From a virus: DNA of 64,000 nucleotides. The stretch lies in the IMG/VR virus record IMGVR_UViG_3300027782_000034, positions 62,001 through 126,000 of that record; one strand, 5' to 3'. The notes under the pieces are model-generated. The model did not search any database, was not told the origin of the DNA, and saw only the letters and a program-made list of their open reading frames with translations. Both the position numbers and the translations under genes were made by a program. Positions 8,575-16,658 of the stretch are shown piece by piece (position 1 is the stretch's first letter; each line of letters opens with the position of its first letter).

Positions 8575-8787
8575 ATGCTAGTATTAAGTAGAAAAAAAGG
8601 CGAGAGCATTAAAATCAGTGATAACATCACTATCACCATTGTTGACATCCGTGGTGACAAAATTCAAATTGGGATAGCAGCTCCCCGTGAAGTTGCTGTT
8701 CACCGCAGCGAAATCGCAAAGTTAATTGAGAATAAGCTTAAGGCAGAGTCCAACTTGGAAGCTCCTGAGAATCCTTCTGCTTCGTAG
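8575..8787 (+). CDS. csrA: Carbon storage regulator CsrA/RsmA
   Basis: RNA-binding translational regulator that binds GGA in hairpin loops, often over ribosome binding sites. Seen: 70 residues. The N-terminus MLVLSRKKGESIKI, then RGDKIQIGIAAPREVAVHRSEI, matches the family along its full core; Leu4, Arg6 and Arg44, the RNA-contact residues, are all present. A 20-residue tail, richer in E/P/S, is longer than in E. coli CsrA. GGAAGGA before the ATG contains two GGA motifs, compatible with autoregulation. It is the only plus-strand gene in 64 kb, and its 3' end overlaps the convergent 8738-9322 gene by 50 bases. A host-acquired regulator kept by the phage is the simplest reading. Confidence 0.95.
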   Translation: MLVLSRKKGESIKISDNITITIVDIRGDKIQIGIAAPREVAVHRSEIAKLIENKLKAESNLEAPENPSAS

Positions 8788-9322
8788 ATTTACTCGTAGC
8801 ATTGGCAGTAAGTACTCCAGTTTTACGCACTGCCACTACTATGGAAAAGTCAGAATCACCTTCAACTTTGGTAGGTAACCCGTAGCTACGGCGTAACTTA
8901 CCAAGGTCTGGTGATTTAATTCTCATGTGCCAGCAAGTGGAGACACCGGGCCACCCTTTAGCTGGTGTTTCTGTTAGCCCATCAAGGTAATAACTAAAAG
9001 ATTTACCCCGCTCGCTAATCTTTTCAGAACCACCTATTTGTTTTAGTTCTTCCGGAGTCATGACCACAATACCGGCACGCATAGCCCCTCCGTCTACAGA
9101 TGCAGGTAAAGAAATACCAGGTTCATGCATTGCATCAAAAACACCACGAACCAAAGCAGTGGGTATGCCTACTATTAAATAGCTAGGAGCTGCACATTTT
9201 GAATTAGTGAGTTGTAACAAACCTGTCATCTTAACTTCAGCCCATTTCTCCGGCATTTGTAAAACATCATAAAGCAATAAATGCCGATAATCTGGAATAT
9301 CAGCCGTAGAAATCAAACTCAT
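8738..9322 (-). CDS. Hypothetical protein, 194 aa
   Basis: Not recognised. A soluble, beta-rich looking protein with VVMTPEELKQIGGSEKISER in the middle and a Ser/Thr/Lys-rich tail. A clean AAGGGAG site precedes the ATG at 9322. The last 50 bases overlap the 3' end of csrA on the other strand, so the two convergent transcripts could interfere or form antisense RNA. Function unknown. Confidence 0.66.
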   Translation of the reverse strand: MSLISTADIPDYRHLLLYDVLQMPEKWAEVKMTGLLQLTNSKCAAPSYLIVGIPTALVRGVFDAMHEPGISLPASVDGGAMRAGIVVMTPEELKQIGGSEKISERGKSFSYYLDGLTETPAKGWPGVSTCWHMRIKSPDLGKLRRSYGLPTKVEGDSDFSIVVAVRKTGVLTANATSKSTKQKDSQELPSWTLP

Positions 9323-9337
9323 AAAAACTCCCTTAAC

Positions 9338-9679
9338 CTATTTCATAATTGCTGCATAAACTGAAAATGAAGAAAGCAACACAGTAAGTATCATCCCCGA
9401 TAACCCTACAACTAACTGTGTTCGAGTAAGCATGCGGGACGCAGTCATAGAATTGGCATATTGGCTAATTTGTTCTAAATCTTTAACTTGAGCTTCTAAC
9501 ACTGTCTCTACTTGGGCTAACCGCTGCATAATAGATGGCTGGCCGTTTCCATCCCGCACTAGCTTACACAAGATACCAATATCATGGCTCATATGATCCA
9601 CCTTAGCCTCAACCGATGCCACTTGCTGTATTAATCGTTCTTGGGTTAAGGCTAAAGCGTGGTATTGAGTAGTTGTCAT
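9338..9679 (-). CDS. Coiled-coil protein with C-terminal membrane anchor (holin/XhlA-like architecture)
   Basis: Seen: 113 residues if started at MTTTQYHALA (9679), which has AAGGA about ten bases upstream; a longer frame upstream to 9742 lacks a site. Residues 10-80 are a heptad-like coiled coil (LIQQVASVEAKVDHMSHDIG). Residues 88-112 are a single transmembrane helix ending within a residue of the C-terminus. Known: XhlA-type lysis accessory proteins have this layout. Inferred: a possible lysis or membrane protein. The ribosome-binding region forms a hairpin with a near-consensus CsrA site, so expression may be repressed by the adjacent csrA product. Confidence 0.66.
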   Translation of the reverse strand: MTTTQYHALALTQERLIQQVASVEAKVDHMSHDIGILCKLVRDGNGQPSIMQRLAQVETVLEAQVKDLEQISQYANSMTASRMLTRTQLVVGLSGMILTVLLSSFSVYAAIMK

Positions 9680-9701
9680 GCTTGTGACATCCTTGTAAGC
9701 A
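9679..9701 (-). promoter_or_regulatory. Candidate CsrA-binding hairpin over the ribosome binding site
   Basis: Read on the minus strand, TGCTT and AAGCA form a 5-bp stem around a loop containing ACAAGGATGT, and the ATG overlaps the stem end. With one upstream base the site matches the CsrA in vitro-selected consensus RUACARGGAUGU at 11 of 12 positions. The GGA is also the Shine-Dalgarno core, so binding would block initiation. Confidence 0.55.
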
Positions 9702-9907
9702 AGAGAAATAGCTAAGTGGCCCCTTGAGATCCCCTCCCTCAAGTCCAGTGCGGAAGCGTTCCGCTGGTAACAGTCATAAGGTGCGACTGAAACTCCACCA
9801 GCTGGCTGTTTTTCACTTGCCCAGCAATCCTAATACAAATTGCGGCTATCCTAGCTGCACTGCATTTCCTAACCTATCGGCACCTGCGATAAAGCCACTT
9901 GGGCTGA

Positions 9908-10543
9908 TTATACCTCTTGAGCAGAGGTGACAGCAATAGTAGGAAACTGGACAGAATACCAAGGGGCTAAGCATTTAAAGTCTTCTTGGTACAGTTGCAG
10001 AACATTTTGCTTACTTTCTGTACAGTAGTAGTCTTGCCAAGGCTTATCCCGAGAAGTTTTAGCATGCACTCTGTTTACCCATGGTCCATTTATATCATTG
10101 TATTTAATTAATGGCATGGGAGACAAACGAGAGTTAAGCTTTTGAGCTATTTGCCAAAAATCATATTCTAGATGCTCTTGCCGAATAACAGCTTCCCACT
10201 GATGAAGATTAAACCAGAAATGTTGCGGACGCGCCTCAATATGTACATCCATAAAACCTTGGTCTCTTCGCTCTTTTGTCCAGTCTAGAAAAGAGATTTT
10301 CCCAGGCTGAGTAAAAAACTGCCAACAGCTTACTGCCCGACTGTAAGGGTTTCTAATAGAAGTAAAACCAAAAACTTCTTTTGTATCCTTATCCATAAAC
10401 GGAGCAGGCGTGATTGGCCAATGTTTCTGATATATTGCTTGTGCATGAGGAAAAAACCTACGCAAGCCTCTATCAATGGTAGATGAACCTGTTCTTGGAA
10501 TCTCCATGTACCACCAACACTGGTTTATGAAGTTAGCTAGCAT
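9908..10543 (-). CDS. Sulfotransferase-like protein (PAPS-dependent family)
   Basis: Seen: 211 residues with YMEIPRTGSSTIDRGLRRFF at residues 12-31, the 5'-phosphosulfate loop, and SIRNPYSRAVSCW near residue 62, the 3'-phosphate binding segment. Known: together these define the sulfotransferase fold, which moves sulfate from PAPS to sugars, proteins or lipids. Inferred: it acts on a glycan, given the glycosyltransferases nearby. Its closest relative in the window is the gene at 19124 (PPRTGTT and RNPYTRAVS). It overlaps the end of the 10533 gene by 11 bases, with a weak ribosome binding site, so translation is probably coupled. Confidence 0.78.
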   Translation of the reverse strand: MLANFINQCWWYMEIPRTGSSTIDRGLRRFFPHAQAIYQKHWPITPAPFMDKDTKEVFGFTSIRNPYSRAVSCWQFFTQPGKISFLDWTKERRDQGFMDVHIEARPQHFWFNLHQWEAVIRQEHLEYDFWQIAQKLNSRLSPMPLIKYNDINGPWVNRVHAKTSRDKPWQDYYCTESKQNVLQLYQEDFKCLAPWYSVQFPTIAVTSAQEV

Positions 10544-11243
10544 CTTTTTTATCCCACAATCTTTTTAAAAGTTCCCACAGATCCGAATGTAGATTTTCTT
10601 CTTTGTTTTCCACCATCCACTTTTCTATTTCCTTTGCAGTTTCCAGCATTCGATCTAACCGCAAAGCTCCTATGCTTCGTAGCTCTGATACCAAGGTAAG
10701 TAGTAATACACCAGCAGAAGCTGGCACATAGTCTTCTGTTTTACCTTTTTTCATCTTTATCTCATCCTCATCCTCATCCGCTTCAAAAGAGTCTGCAGCT
10801 GGAAGATAAGCATCGTCATCAAAAAGAATTTCTTCTTCGTCATCTTCGTCCTTGCCTTCAACCCCTTCCCTACCTTTGTGCCCTTCGTAGTTATGGCACT
10901 CCTTATATTTCTCCGTATATGTGTTATCTGTAGCCAGTTTGCTTTCCAACGAAGAAAAGAAATCAAGCAGATTTTCTGGGCCTATTAACTTTACTAGTTC
11001 TTCTGCATTGTCTGTATACACATAGCAACAGGCGATTTCAGCGTGATCTATAGCTTCAGAGTTTTGACTTAAAGGTAATAATGTTGTGTACACTAGGCAG
11101 GGATAAGATTCTGGACTTTTAGGTAACTGTATTGACAACGAATGGCCATAAGAAAGCATATTTAATTCAGTTATCATATCTTTCTGATAATGCTGCCACT
11201 CCTCTTTGTTATGCAACATAACCGCCTTCTTAAACTTACTCAT
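10533..11243 (-). CDS. Hypothetical protein with acidic central region, 236 aa
   Basis: Not recognised. Residues 1-110 are mixed alpha/beta. Residues 125-165 are strongly acidic (runs of D and E), followed by KMKKGK and a helical C-terminal domain with two or three amphipathic helices. There is no catalytic motif. AAGGAC precedes the ATG at 11243. The acidic linker separates two probable domains, as in adaptor or DNA-mimic proteins. Confidence 0.66.
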   Translation of the reverse strand: MSKFKKAVMLHNKEEWQHYQKDMITELNMLSYGHSLSIQLPKSPESYPCLVYTTLLPLSQNSEAIDHAEIACCYVYTDNAEELVKLIGPENLLDFFSSLESKLATDNTYTEKYKECHNYEGHKGREGVEGKDEDDEEEILFDDDAYLPAADSFEADEDEDEIKMKKGKTEDYVPASAGVLLLTLVSELRSIGALRLDRMLETAKEIEKWMVENKEENLHSDLWELLKRLWDKKDAS

Positions 11244-11261
11244 GTAGGTCCTTTCTTTAGT

Positions 11262-11471
11262 TTAACCTTCTGTCCACCCTTGTTTGTAACCCCACAACCC
11301 TACCTCTAGCTTGGAGGAAAGGTTTAGTTTTTTACGAATACGTTTAACATAAGTCTTAATTGTTTCATAGCCAAGATTAAGCTTTATCGCAATGTCTTTA
11401 TACTTTAAGTTTTTGCTGATTAGTATGACTATCTCTCGTTCCCGTGCCGTCAATCCTTTATCTTGCTGCAT
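11262..11471 (-). CDS. Small LuxR/GerE-type DNA-binding regulator
   Basis: Seen: 69 residues that are almost entirely a LuxR-type helix-turn-helix: LTAREREIVILISKNLKYKD, then IAIKLNLGYETIKTYVKRIR and KKLNLSS. Known: the GerE fold uses LTxRExEVL, then IAxxLxxSxxTVKxHxxxIxxKL, to bind DNA; this protein fits at nearly every position. No receiver or ligand domain is attached, so it is a bare DNA-binding module as in GerE. Inferred: it may time phage transcription or act on host promoters. No ribosome binding site is obvious. Confidence 0.85.
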   Translation of the reverse strand: MQQDKGLTAREREIVILISKNLKYKDIAIKLNLGYETIKTYVKRIRKKLNLSSKLEVGLWGYKQGWTEG

Positions 11472-11492
11472 GTTTTTATTTTACCATTCTAA

Positions 11493-11606
11493 TTAAAAAT
11501 CATCAGTGCCGTGGTCATCGGATACACTAATAAGCCATATATTTAAAACAATTCCCACAAGAAGAATAAGACTACCCCAACACATTAAATGAAGTTCAAA
11601 ACTCAT
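11493..11606 (-). CDS. Small single-pass membrane protein, 37 aa
   Basis: Found by reading the gap between the LuxR-like gene and the sulfotransferase. The ORF starts MSFELHLMCWGSLILLVGIV, continues with a hydrophobic run to about residue 26, and ends in an acidic tail (SDDHGTDDF). GAGG lies five bases from the ATG at 11606. One transmembrane helix with an acidic cytoplasmic or periplasmic tail is predicted. The length and spacing make a real small gene likely, but there is no homologue to cite. Confidence 0.5.
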   Translation of the reverse strand: MSFELHLMCWGSLILLVGIVLNIWLISVSDDHGTDDF

Positions 11607-11619
11607 GGCTACCTCGTTA

Positions 11620-12396
11620 TTAAAACAAAGTGGTGCTATTCATGTACTCAAGAACATCATGGGGTACTACATTCTTTAATTCAGTCCAATTCATGACACG
11701 GCTACGAACATCTCTACGCTGTACTCGTTTTTGGTTGGGCAAACATGCTGGGCTGAACTTTAACTCCAAAAACTCTAACAGATTTTCTAAGACACCTCGA
11801 AAGTCTAAAAGTAACTCATGATAAGGAATAACAGCTCGGTCTGGGCAAAGTTTATTAACTTTAGACATGGCAGCGGTATGGTCCCTCACAAACTGAGTTA
11901 GTTCAGCGGGCTCAATGCAAATTGCAGGCAAGCGATCACTACTACTAATTTCCGCATTACCTTCCCTTTGCTGCTGCTGTTTCCATGCAACATAACAAGC
12001 AATAGGGTTACGCACAACATGTACTAAACAGAAGTCACCCCGGCGACACCGCTGGTCTGTGTAATCCCATAAATCATAATGACGCAGATGATCGTAAGTT
12101 ACTTTTACACCCACAGCTTTTTCGCCGTGCAATATGTTGTCAAATATCTTGTTATTGAAATATTGTTCCACACTTAAATGAGTTGGGTCGAAGTGATCGA
12201 TTATTTTACCGGTAGTCCCAAAATACATGGAGTGCTCGACTTTTCTAACTTTATCGTCATCGTGAAGAAGATCACCATGACAAACTATATCTGGGTGAGC
12301 TGCGAGCGAAGACTGCAATAAACCATAGCCCGAATGCCTATTTCCAATCACCATAAAGTTAAGAATTTCCGCATTTTCTCGGTTGTACCAAGCCAT
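11620..12396 (-). CDS. Sulfotransferase-like protein
   Basis: Seen: 258 residues. MVIGNRHSGYGLLQSSLAAH (from residue 15) is the 5'-phosphosulfate loop and CLVHVVRNPIACYVAWKQQQ near residue 124 carries the RNP segment that binds the 3'-phosphate of PAPS. Known: this is the sulfotransferase-family arrangement. Inferred: glycan or protein sulfation; the substrate is unknown. It is more divergent than the copies at 9908 and 19124, with an unusual first loop (GNRHSGYG instead of PRTGT). A strong GGAGGG site is present, and a candidate promoter lies upstream at 12440-12468. Confidence 0.72.
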   Translation of the reverse strand: MAWYNRENAEILNFMVIGNRHSGYGLLQSSLAAHPDIVCHGDLLHDDDKVRKVEHSMYFGTTGKIIDHFDPTHLSVEQYFNNKIFDNILHGEKAVGVKVTYDHLRHYDLWDYTDQRCRRGDFCLVHVVRNPIACYVAWKQQQQREGNAEISSSDRLPAICIEPAELTQFVRDHTAAMSKVNKLCPDRAVIPYHELLLDFRGVLENLLEFLELKFSPACLPNQKRVQRRDVRSRVMNWTELKNVVPHDVLEYMNSTTLF

Positions 12397-12439
12397 AAAC
12401 CCTCCGTGGATTTTACATTGATCATCCTAAGCAGATGGG

Positions 12440-12468
12440 TTTGTACCCACTTAAGGGGACATAGTCAA
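12440..12468 (-). promoter_or_regulatory. Candidate sigma70-type promoter upstream of the 11620 gene
   Basis: On the minus strand, TTGACT (12463-12468), a 17-base spacer and TACAAA (12440-12445), in the 78-base gap between the SprT-like gene and the sulfotransferase-like gene. Confidence 0.4.
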
Positions 12469-12474
12469 CTAAAT

Positions 12475-12825
12475 TTAATCAATTATTTTAGATACATAAG
12501 CTCGCCATACTCTAGCGTAGCATTTACCCCAGCTACTACGATGAGGCTCTCCGGTCACTCCATTAGTCACTTGATCTAGTGCGTGTGCCCACTCATGTAA
12601 AAGAGTATCAATAGCGGTAACTGGGGCTAGATTACTATCTACTTCAATAGCGAAACGAGTTACTTGACCATTATCATCTAAATAAGCAATGCAGCAACCG
12701 CATAGCTTTTCTCTATTTAAATCTTTGCTAATTACTTTGATAGGGCGGGCTATTTTGCACTCTTTGCGTAACATGCGTAAGACCGCACGAAACTTTGCAC
12801 CTTGTCCATCTGTTCGCTCAGCCAT
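12475..12825 (-). CDS. Small zinc-metallopeptidase-like (SprT-like) protein
   Basis: Seen: 116 residues with LLHEWAHALDQVTNG near residue 86, a zinc-protease HExxH motif (HEWAH), and GCCIAYLDDN upstream. Known: small SprT-like phage proteins carry HExxH near the C-terminal part; SprT/Spartan proteins cleave DNA-protein crosslinks. Inferred: a small metallopeptidase; the third zinc ligand is not certain. Excellent AAGGAGGG site before the ATG at 12825. Confidence 0.66.
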   Translation of the reverse strand: MAERTDGQGAKFRAVLRMLRKECKIARPIKVISKDLNREKLCGCCIAYLDDNGQVTRFAIEVDSNLAPVTAIDTLLHEWAHALDQVTNGVTGEPHRSSWGKCYARVWRAYVSKIID

Positions 12826-12861
12826 GTCACCCTCCTTGGCACTTTGGCAGAAAACAACAGT

Positions 12862-13278
12862 TTATTTCCACGGATGTAGTTGGCGGTAAGCCTTCACCTC
12901 TTCCTGACACTTTTTGTTAGTGATTGTCCAGTTACCCGAATGACCTAGAAAAAAATGATGCTTGCGACATAAGGTAATTAAATTATCAGGATCCAACTCC
13001 AACTCGGGATTATTTTTAAAACTAAAAATATGATGCACATTTAGGTTCTGCAAGCTGCCGCAAGCTTCACAGCAAGGGTGCGCCTTGATAAATCGCTGAC
13101 GCACCGCAGGCCACTTCCCCGAGCGAGGGCCCTCAAATACCGCATGGTCATGCGATACCATCTCAGCTTGTTGTTCAACTGGCTCTAGCGGAATTTCCAG
13201 TTCATAGAGGGTGGGGAAAATCCCCCACCCCAATAAACAGCCAAAAAACAACAAAAATACTAACCAGAAGAACTTCAT
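12862..13278 (-). CDS. HNH endonuclease-like protein with N-terminal membrane segment
   Basis: Seen: residues 3-22 form one hydrophobic segment (FFWLVFLLFFGCLLGWGIF), followed by a linker and, at about residues 70-115, CCEACGSLQNLNVHHIFSF then LDPDNLITLCRKHHFF. This is the HNH core with two zinc-binding cysteine pairs. Known: HNH domains cut DNA. Unusual: a membrane anchor or signal sequence on an HNH protein, which would place the nuclease at or outside the membrane. Inferred: possible exclusion or cell-envelope function. The start directly abuts the stop of the 13279 gene. Confidence 0.75.
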   Translation of the reverse strand: MKFFWLVFLLFFGCLLGWGIFPTLYELEIPLEPVEQQAEMVSHDHAVFEGPRSGKWPAVRQRFIKAHPCCEACGSLQNLNVHHIFSFKNNPELELDPDNLITLCRKHHFFLGHSGNWTITNKKCQEEVKAYRQLHPWK

Positions 13279-14637
13279 TTACTTGCCCTTCTGGGGAAAA
13301 CCCACACCCGTAGGCTTCCCCGTGTAACTATTAAGGTTTACCTGCAATCTTGCCACTGGTCCAGTGTCGTGATCCCATATAAAAGCCATAGCACCACGTT
13401 GCTGCCAGTTAAACCCTTTTAACCGATGCCAAGCATTAGGAGGGGTTAAAGCGGGCAAATACTCAACGCCAACCCCTTGCTCCTCCATTACCACAGGACT
13501 TCCAGTTCCCTTGCGATGCTGGTCTCCTAAATGCCATTCTCTAAAGCTAGTGTCTGCCCAGTGCTCACGGCATTCGTGTGCCATCAAAGCAGCTAGCCGA
13601 ATCGACTTAATATGATGGCCATGATCAAACCCAATCAAGTTTGTACCAAACCGGTAAAACTTATAAGGGCTTGGAGTTACATCTACTGTAACATTATCAT
13701 CGTTGCGATAGTAGGCTTTTAACACCTGTCCTAAGCTAAACGAAGCTTGCTGGTCGTGATTACCAGAAACTTGAATAACTCGAACAGGAGCCAGTGCCGT
13801 AAGCTTGTCCACCATAGTTACAGCAAGCTTAATTGCATTTTCATACACATGCTGGAAAGACAGACCTTCTGGCTGCAGTGTTCCCCTCGTGGTGGTGTGC
13901 ATTGCATTATCATGATGAAGGAAGTCGTTGCCAAAAGGAAAGACAATCTCTTCAAACTTGCCATACAAATGGGCTTGAGCTAGCAATGAGTCAATTGCCC
14001 ACAGACACATGCGACTACACTCTTCTAAACTCCAATTGTGATCGCTTTCGCCCTTGTAGCATTGCATGCCATAGTGAGGATCCATAATCGACACTTCGAG
14101 GGCACGACGAGCTTTCTGCTTCTTGTCTTTAGGGTATTTAATCTTCAAGTTAATAGGTGAGTTATCTTCTAGCTTTTGAAGCACACGGTCTACCGCCACT
14201 CTTTCGTCTCGCTTGCGCCTTAGCTGTACTTTGATCTGTTTTAATCCAGTCTTCCAAATCCCACTGGTTGGTTTAGCCCCTGCCACTTCCCAGTTGTTGA
14301 CAGTAATGCGTTCTACCTCGTACAACTCCATGTCAATTCCGGATTTTAAGAGGAGTTCTTCCGCAGTGTTAATTTGGTCTCCCACATAATCAACTTCAGT
14401 AAATTGACCACGTTCGTTGATGGTTAGTTTTTCTTTAGCAGCTGTTGCAGTCTTTTGCTTAGTGTTAGTCATTGCACGCATGCGTGCCATCAGCCCAGCT
14501 TTTTTAAGCCTTGCACCAACAGTGGAACGATAAGGTATGCCTAGTGCTATAGCTGTTTTAGCCAAGCTACCACCACAACTTATTGCCGTATCAAAAATGA
14601 CTTGAATGGGAATATCATACTTGGGCTTAACTGGCAT
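13279..14637 (-). CDS. Calcineurin-like metallophosphoesterase with N-terminal helix-turn-helix
   Basis: Seen: 452 residues. Residues 10-50 are a helix-turn-helix-like segment (SLAKTAIALGIPYRSTVGAR). Residues 180-430 hold the metal-binding motifs in order: SIMDPHYGM (near 183), GNDFLHHDN (near 238), SGNHDQQ (near 294) and FDHGHH (near 340). Known: this DxH, GD/GN, GNHD, H-x-H series binds two metal ions in the calcineurin superfamily, and phage members with an HTH start are common. Inferred: a nucleic-acid or nucleotide phosphoesterase. Palindrome copy 2 lies inside this coding region. Confidence 0.8.
   Translation of the reverse strand: MPVKPKYDIPIQVIFDTAISCGGSLAKTAIALGIPYRSTVGARLKKAGLMARMRAMTNTKQKTATAAKEKLTINERGQFTEVDYVGDQINTAEELLLKSGIDMELYEVERITVNNWEVAGAKPTSGIWKTGLKQIKVQLRRKRDERVAVDRVLQKLEDNSPINLKIKYPKDKKQKARRALEVSIMDPHYGMQCYKGESDHNWSLEECSRMCLWAIDSLLAQAHLYGKFEEIVFPFGNDFLHHDNAMHTTTRGTLQPEGLSFQHVYENAIKLAVTMVDKLTALAPVRVIQVSGNHDQQASFSLGQVLKAYYRNDDNVTVDVTPSPYKFYRFGTNLIGFDHGHHIKSIRLAALMAHECREHWADTSFREWHLGDQHRKGTGSPVVMEEQGVGVEYLPALTPPNAWHRLKGFNWQQRGAMAFIWDHDTGPVARLQVNLNSYTGKPTGVGFPQKGK
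14332..14349. repeat. Dispersed palindrome copy 2
   Basis: GTCAATTCCGGATTTTAA, inside the phosphoesterase gene, where the minus strand encodes LKSGID. Confidence 0.6.
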
Positions 14638-14702
14638 ACAGAGTCCTCCATGACGGTGCGATGCTAGTGAAATCGATCAAATAGAGCTTTTCCAACTTTT
14701 TG

Positions 14703-14731
14703 ATTATGGGCAGATATGTTTAATCATGCAA
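14703..14731 (-). promoter_or_regulatory. Candidate promoter upstream of the phosphoesterase gene
   Basis: On the minus strand TTGCAT (14726-14731), a 17-base spacer and CATAAT (14703-14708). The -10 is good and the -35 weak; it sits in the 108-base gap before the phosphoesterase gene. Confidence 0.35.
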
Positions 14732-14745
14732 CAGCGGTAAATGAT

Positions 14746-15927
14746 TTAAGAGTTAAAGTCCAGCATTTGTGCAGCAACACTGTAAGCAGGACGCTCTAAC
14801 GCATTCTCTAATATGCGTCGTATATCCTTGGTCCAGCTCGCATAAATCTTATCATTAGGGTATAGGGCATCCGTGACAAATTGCCTACCTCGGTCCGCCC
14901 GATCCTGCATTTCATCCAGACTTCGATAAATGTAATATAACTGTGATTTTAAACTATCAAAAACGATGTCGCACCAAACCATCAATTGTCGATGTGGGGC
15001 ATAAATGTCTGGGTAGATTAACATATTGCTACACTCCGGCTTAATCACTATACAGCCACAAGCCAGCGCCTCTAAATCTCTAATGCACCAAGGAGACCAA
15101 CCCCAAGGGCTGATAACCACTTTAGCTTCTAATAAAGCGTCTACATACTCATAAGGATAAGAATAAATCTTTGTCGGCTTTCCATTTTTAATATCTCCTT
15201 CGTAATTGTCGTAACTTTTTATAATGTTACAGCCTGGCAAACTGTCCCACAAATATTCGAGGTGCTTTCGATGCTTTGTAATATATGTAGCTTTTTGTGT
15301 TTGCCCATAAAAAGTTCGACCACTAAACATAGCGTCAACGCTACGATTTTTTAATGGTTTAATTTTTTTAGCTATGTACTCAAAAACAGTATCTGAAAAA
15401 AGAGGAGTAGGAGGACGACTAACCGGCTGAATCTTAGCTAACAGCTCTGCAGGCATTGGATGATTATTTTGGCGAGAAGAAGGTCCACTAGCATACAGTT
15501 CTCGAGCAGCATAAACTGTGCCATAATATTCCCCATTAAGAGAACCACGCTGCTGCACAATAGGATCTCGAAAAGAAACATTAGGCAAGTATGCACGAAC
15601 TTGAGGGTGACTTATTAAGCTACGCATAACAGGGTCTAAATAAGCATAATCTAAAGAACTGTCACAAATTAATGGGGTATCTTGGAAATCCATAATTCCA
15701 CGATGTCCCCTTTCAATTTCAATGACATGGTCTTGGTGCGCAAAAGATTCTTTACCGGGCAAGTGCGGACAAGGTATGACCATTACATCGTGAGGCCCCG
15801 CAGATTCGTGTTTTACTTTAATATTATATTTAGCTAAATAAGGATTGCTATCTTGCCATAAATAATTAGATCGTATCCACCTAAATTTACGATATGGCTT
15901 AAATCGATTAACAACAATAGTGTTCAT
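14746..15927 (-). CDS. Glycosyltransferase (GT-B-like, CgeB/exostosin type)
   Basis: Seen: SPWGWSPWCIRDLEALACGC (near residue 275) followed by VIKPECSNM is the nucleotide-sugar-binding region typical of CgeB-like and exostosin-like glycosyltransferases (SxWG, xCRxxEAxACGxVP). Earlier residues (SVDAMFSGRTF, YTCIK-like segments) are compatible. Known: such enzymes use nucleotide sugars to extend glycans. The start is placed at 15927 (MNTIVVN) because the preceding gene's stop overlaps it as TAATG; a start at 15939 is possible. It is coupled to the sulfotransferase-like gene next to it. Confidence 0.75.
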   Translation of the reverse strand: MNTIVVNRFKPYRKFRWIRSNYLWQDSNPYLAKYNIKVKHESAGPHDVMVIPCPHLPGKESFAHQDHVIEIERGHRGIMDFQDTPLICDSSLDYAYLDPVMRSLISHPQVRAYLPNVSFRDPIVQQRGSLNGEYYGTVYAARELYASGPSSRQNNHPMPAELLAKIQPVSRPPTPLFSDTVFEYIAKKIKPLKNRSVDAMFSGRTFYGQTQKATYITKHRKHLEYLWDSLPGCNIIKSYDNYEGDIKNGKPTKIYSYPYEYVDALLEAKVVISPWGWSPWCIRDLEALACGCIVIKPECSNMLIYPDIYAPHRQLMVWCDIVFDSLKSQLYYIYRSLDEMQDRADRGRQFVTDALYPNDKIYASWTKDIRRILENALERPAYSVAAQMLDFNS

Positions 15928-16604
15928 TAACAGTGCCAATCTGCGTTAGCATAATAAACATGGTTACCGCAAGGGAGCCAGAATCTTTCACGGTAACCTA
16001 GCTGAATAAGAAGCTCTAACATGTTTTGTTTTGCATTTTTTGGAAGTTTAGAAGGAACTAAAACTTGTCTACAATTAGAACTGTTAACGGTAGGCGGACA
16101 AAAGATAGTGTCTTTAAATTGTTGAGATAAAAGTATTTTTAACAAATGATGAGGGCCTTCTTCTACCGGCAATTCAACTAGCGTAGGACAAAGAAGTTTA
16201 GCTAAGCCATGCCAATCAATAATATAAGCTACTGCTGCTTGTGCAGGTTTACCTTCATAGGTTTTTTTGAAATTATGAAATACATAATAAGCTTTTTCTT
16301 TTATTTTAGACATCTTTTCATCATGGAACATCCCATGAAAATACAAACTGTTTAAAACGCACATTGGGTCTCGTGTAATAAAAACTACACGAATACCTTT
16401 CAACTTTTCGTAAGCCAACCAAGGTACAAAAAATGAGGAAACTTCTATTTCCTTGGCATTCTGTAACCACTCTTCGACATTTTTATAACAGATATTTTCA
16501 TCAAATGTCTGGCCAACCTCTGCCCCGCTGAGCCGTAATAGCTCAGCAACATAACCTAAGCCACCACGAGACCAGCCGGTGATTATAAGTTTAAGCTTTG
16601 ACAT
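15927..16604 (-). CDS. Sulfotransferase-like P-loop protein
   Basis: Seen: residues 5-30 give LIITGWSRGGLGYVAELLRL, a 5'-phosphosulfate loop-like segment, and residues near 72 give VVFITRDPMCVLNSLYF, the 3'-phosphate binding segment of sulfotransferases (RDP). Known: the fold is that of PAPS-dependent sulfotransferases. Inferred: a third member of the local sulfation set, translationally coupled to the glycosyltransferase at 14746 by a TAATG overlap, so the two may act on the same glycan. No ribosome binding site is visible. Confidence 0.68.
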   Translation of the reverse strand: MSKLKLIITGWSRGGLGYVAELLRLSGAEVGQTFDENICYKNVEEWLQNAKEIEVSSFFVPWLAYEKLKGIRVVFITRDPMCVLNSLYFHGMFHDEKMSKIKEKAYYVFHNFKKTYEGKPAQAAVAYIIDWHGLAKLLCPTLVELPVEEGPHHLLKILLSQQFKDTIFCPPTVNSSNCRQVLVPSKLPKNAKQNMLELLIQLGYRERFWLPCGNHVYYANADWHC

Positions 16605-16658
16605 GAAGAACTAACATACAAAGTGGTTGTCAACATTTCCATCAAAAAAACTTACAAA

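Noticed and set aside
9743-9907. Possible tRNA or small RNA
   Set aside because: No clover-leaf, no GGTTC T-loop and no CCA end could be built on either strand.
9724-9930. Plus-strand ORF in the gap 9743-9907
   Set aside because: No ribosome binding site, low-complexity composition and largely antisense to real genes. The gap has a 6-bp GCGGAA/TTCCGC hairpin and a 27-codon minus-strand GTG ORF, but no tRNA-like fold or T-loop (GGTTCRA), so no gene was called.
13209-13230. GGGTGGGG/CCCCACCC hairpin
   Set aside because: It lies inside the coding part of the HNH gene (residues about 16-24), where the Gly/Pro/Trp codons explain it, and there is no T-tract.
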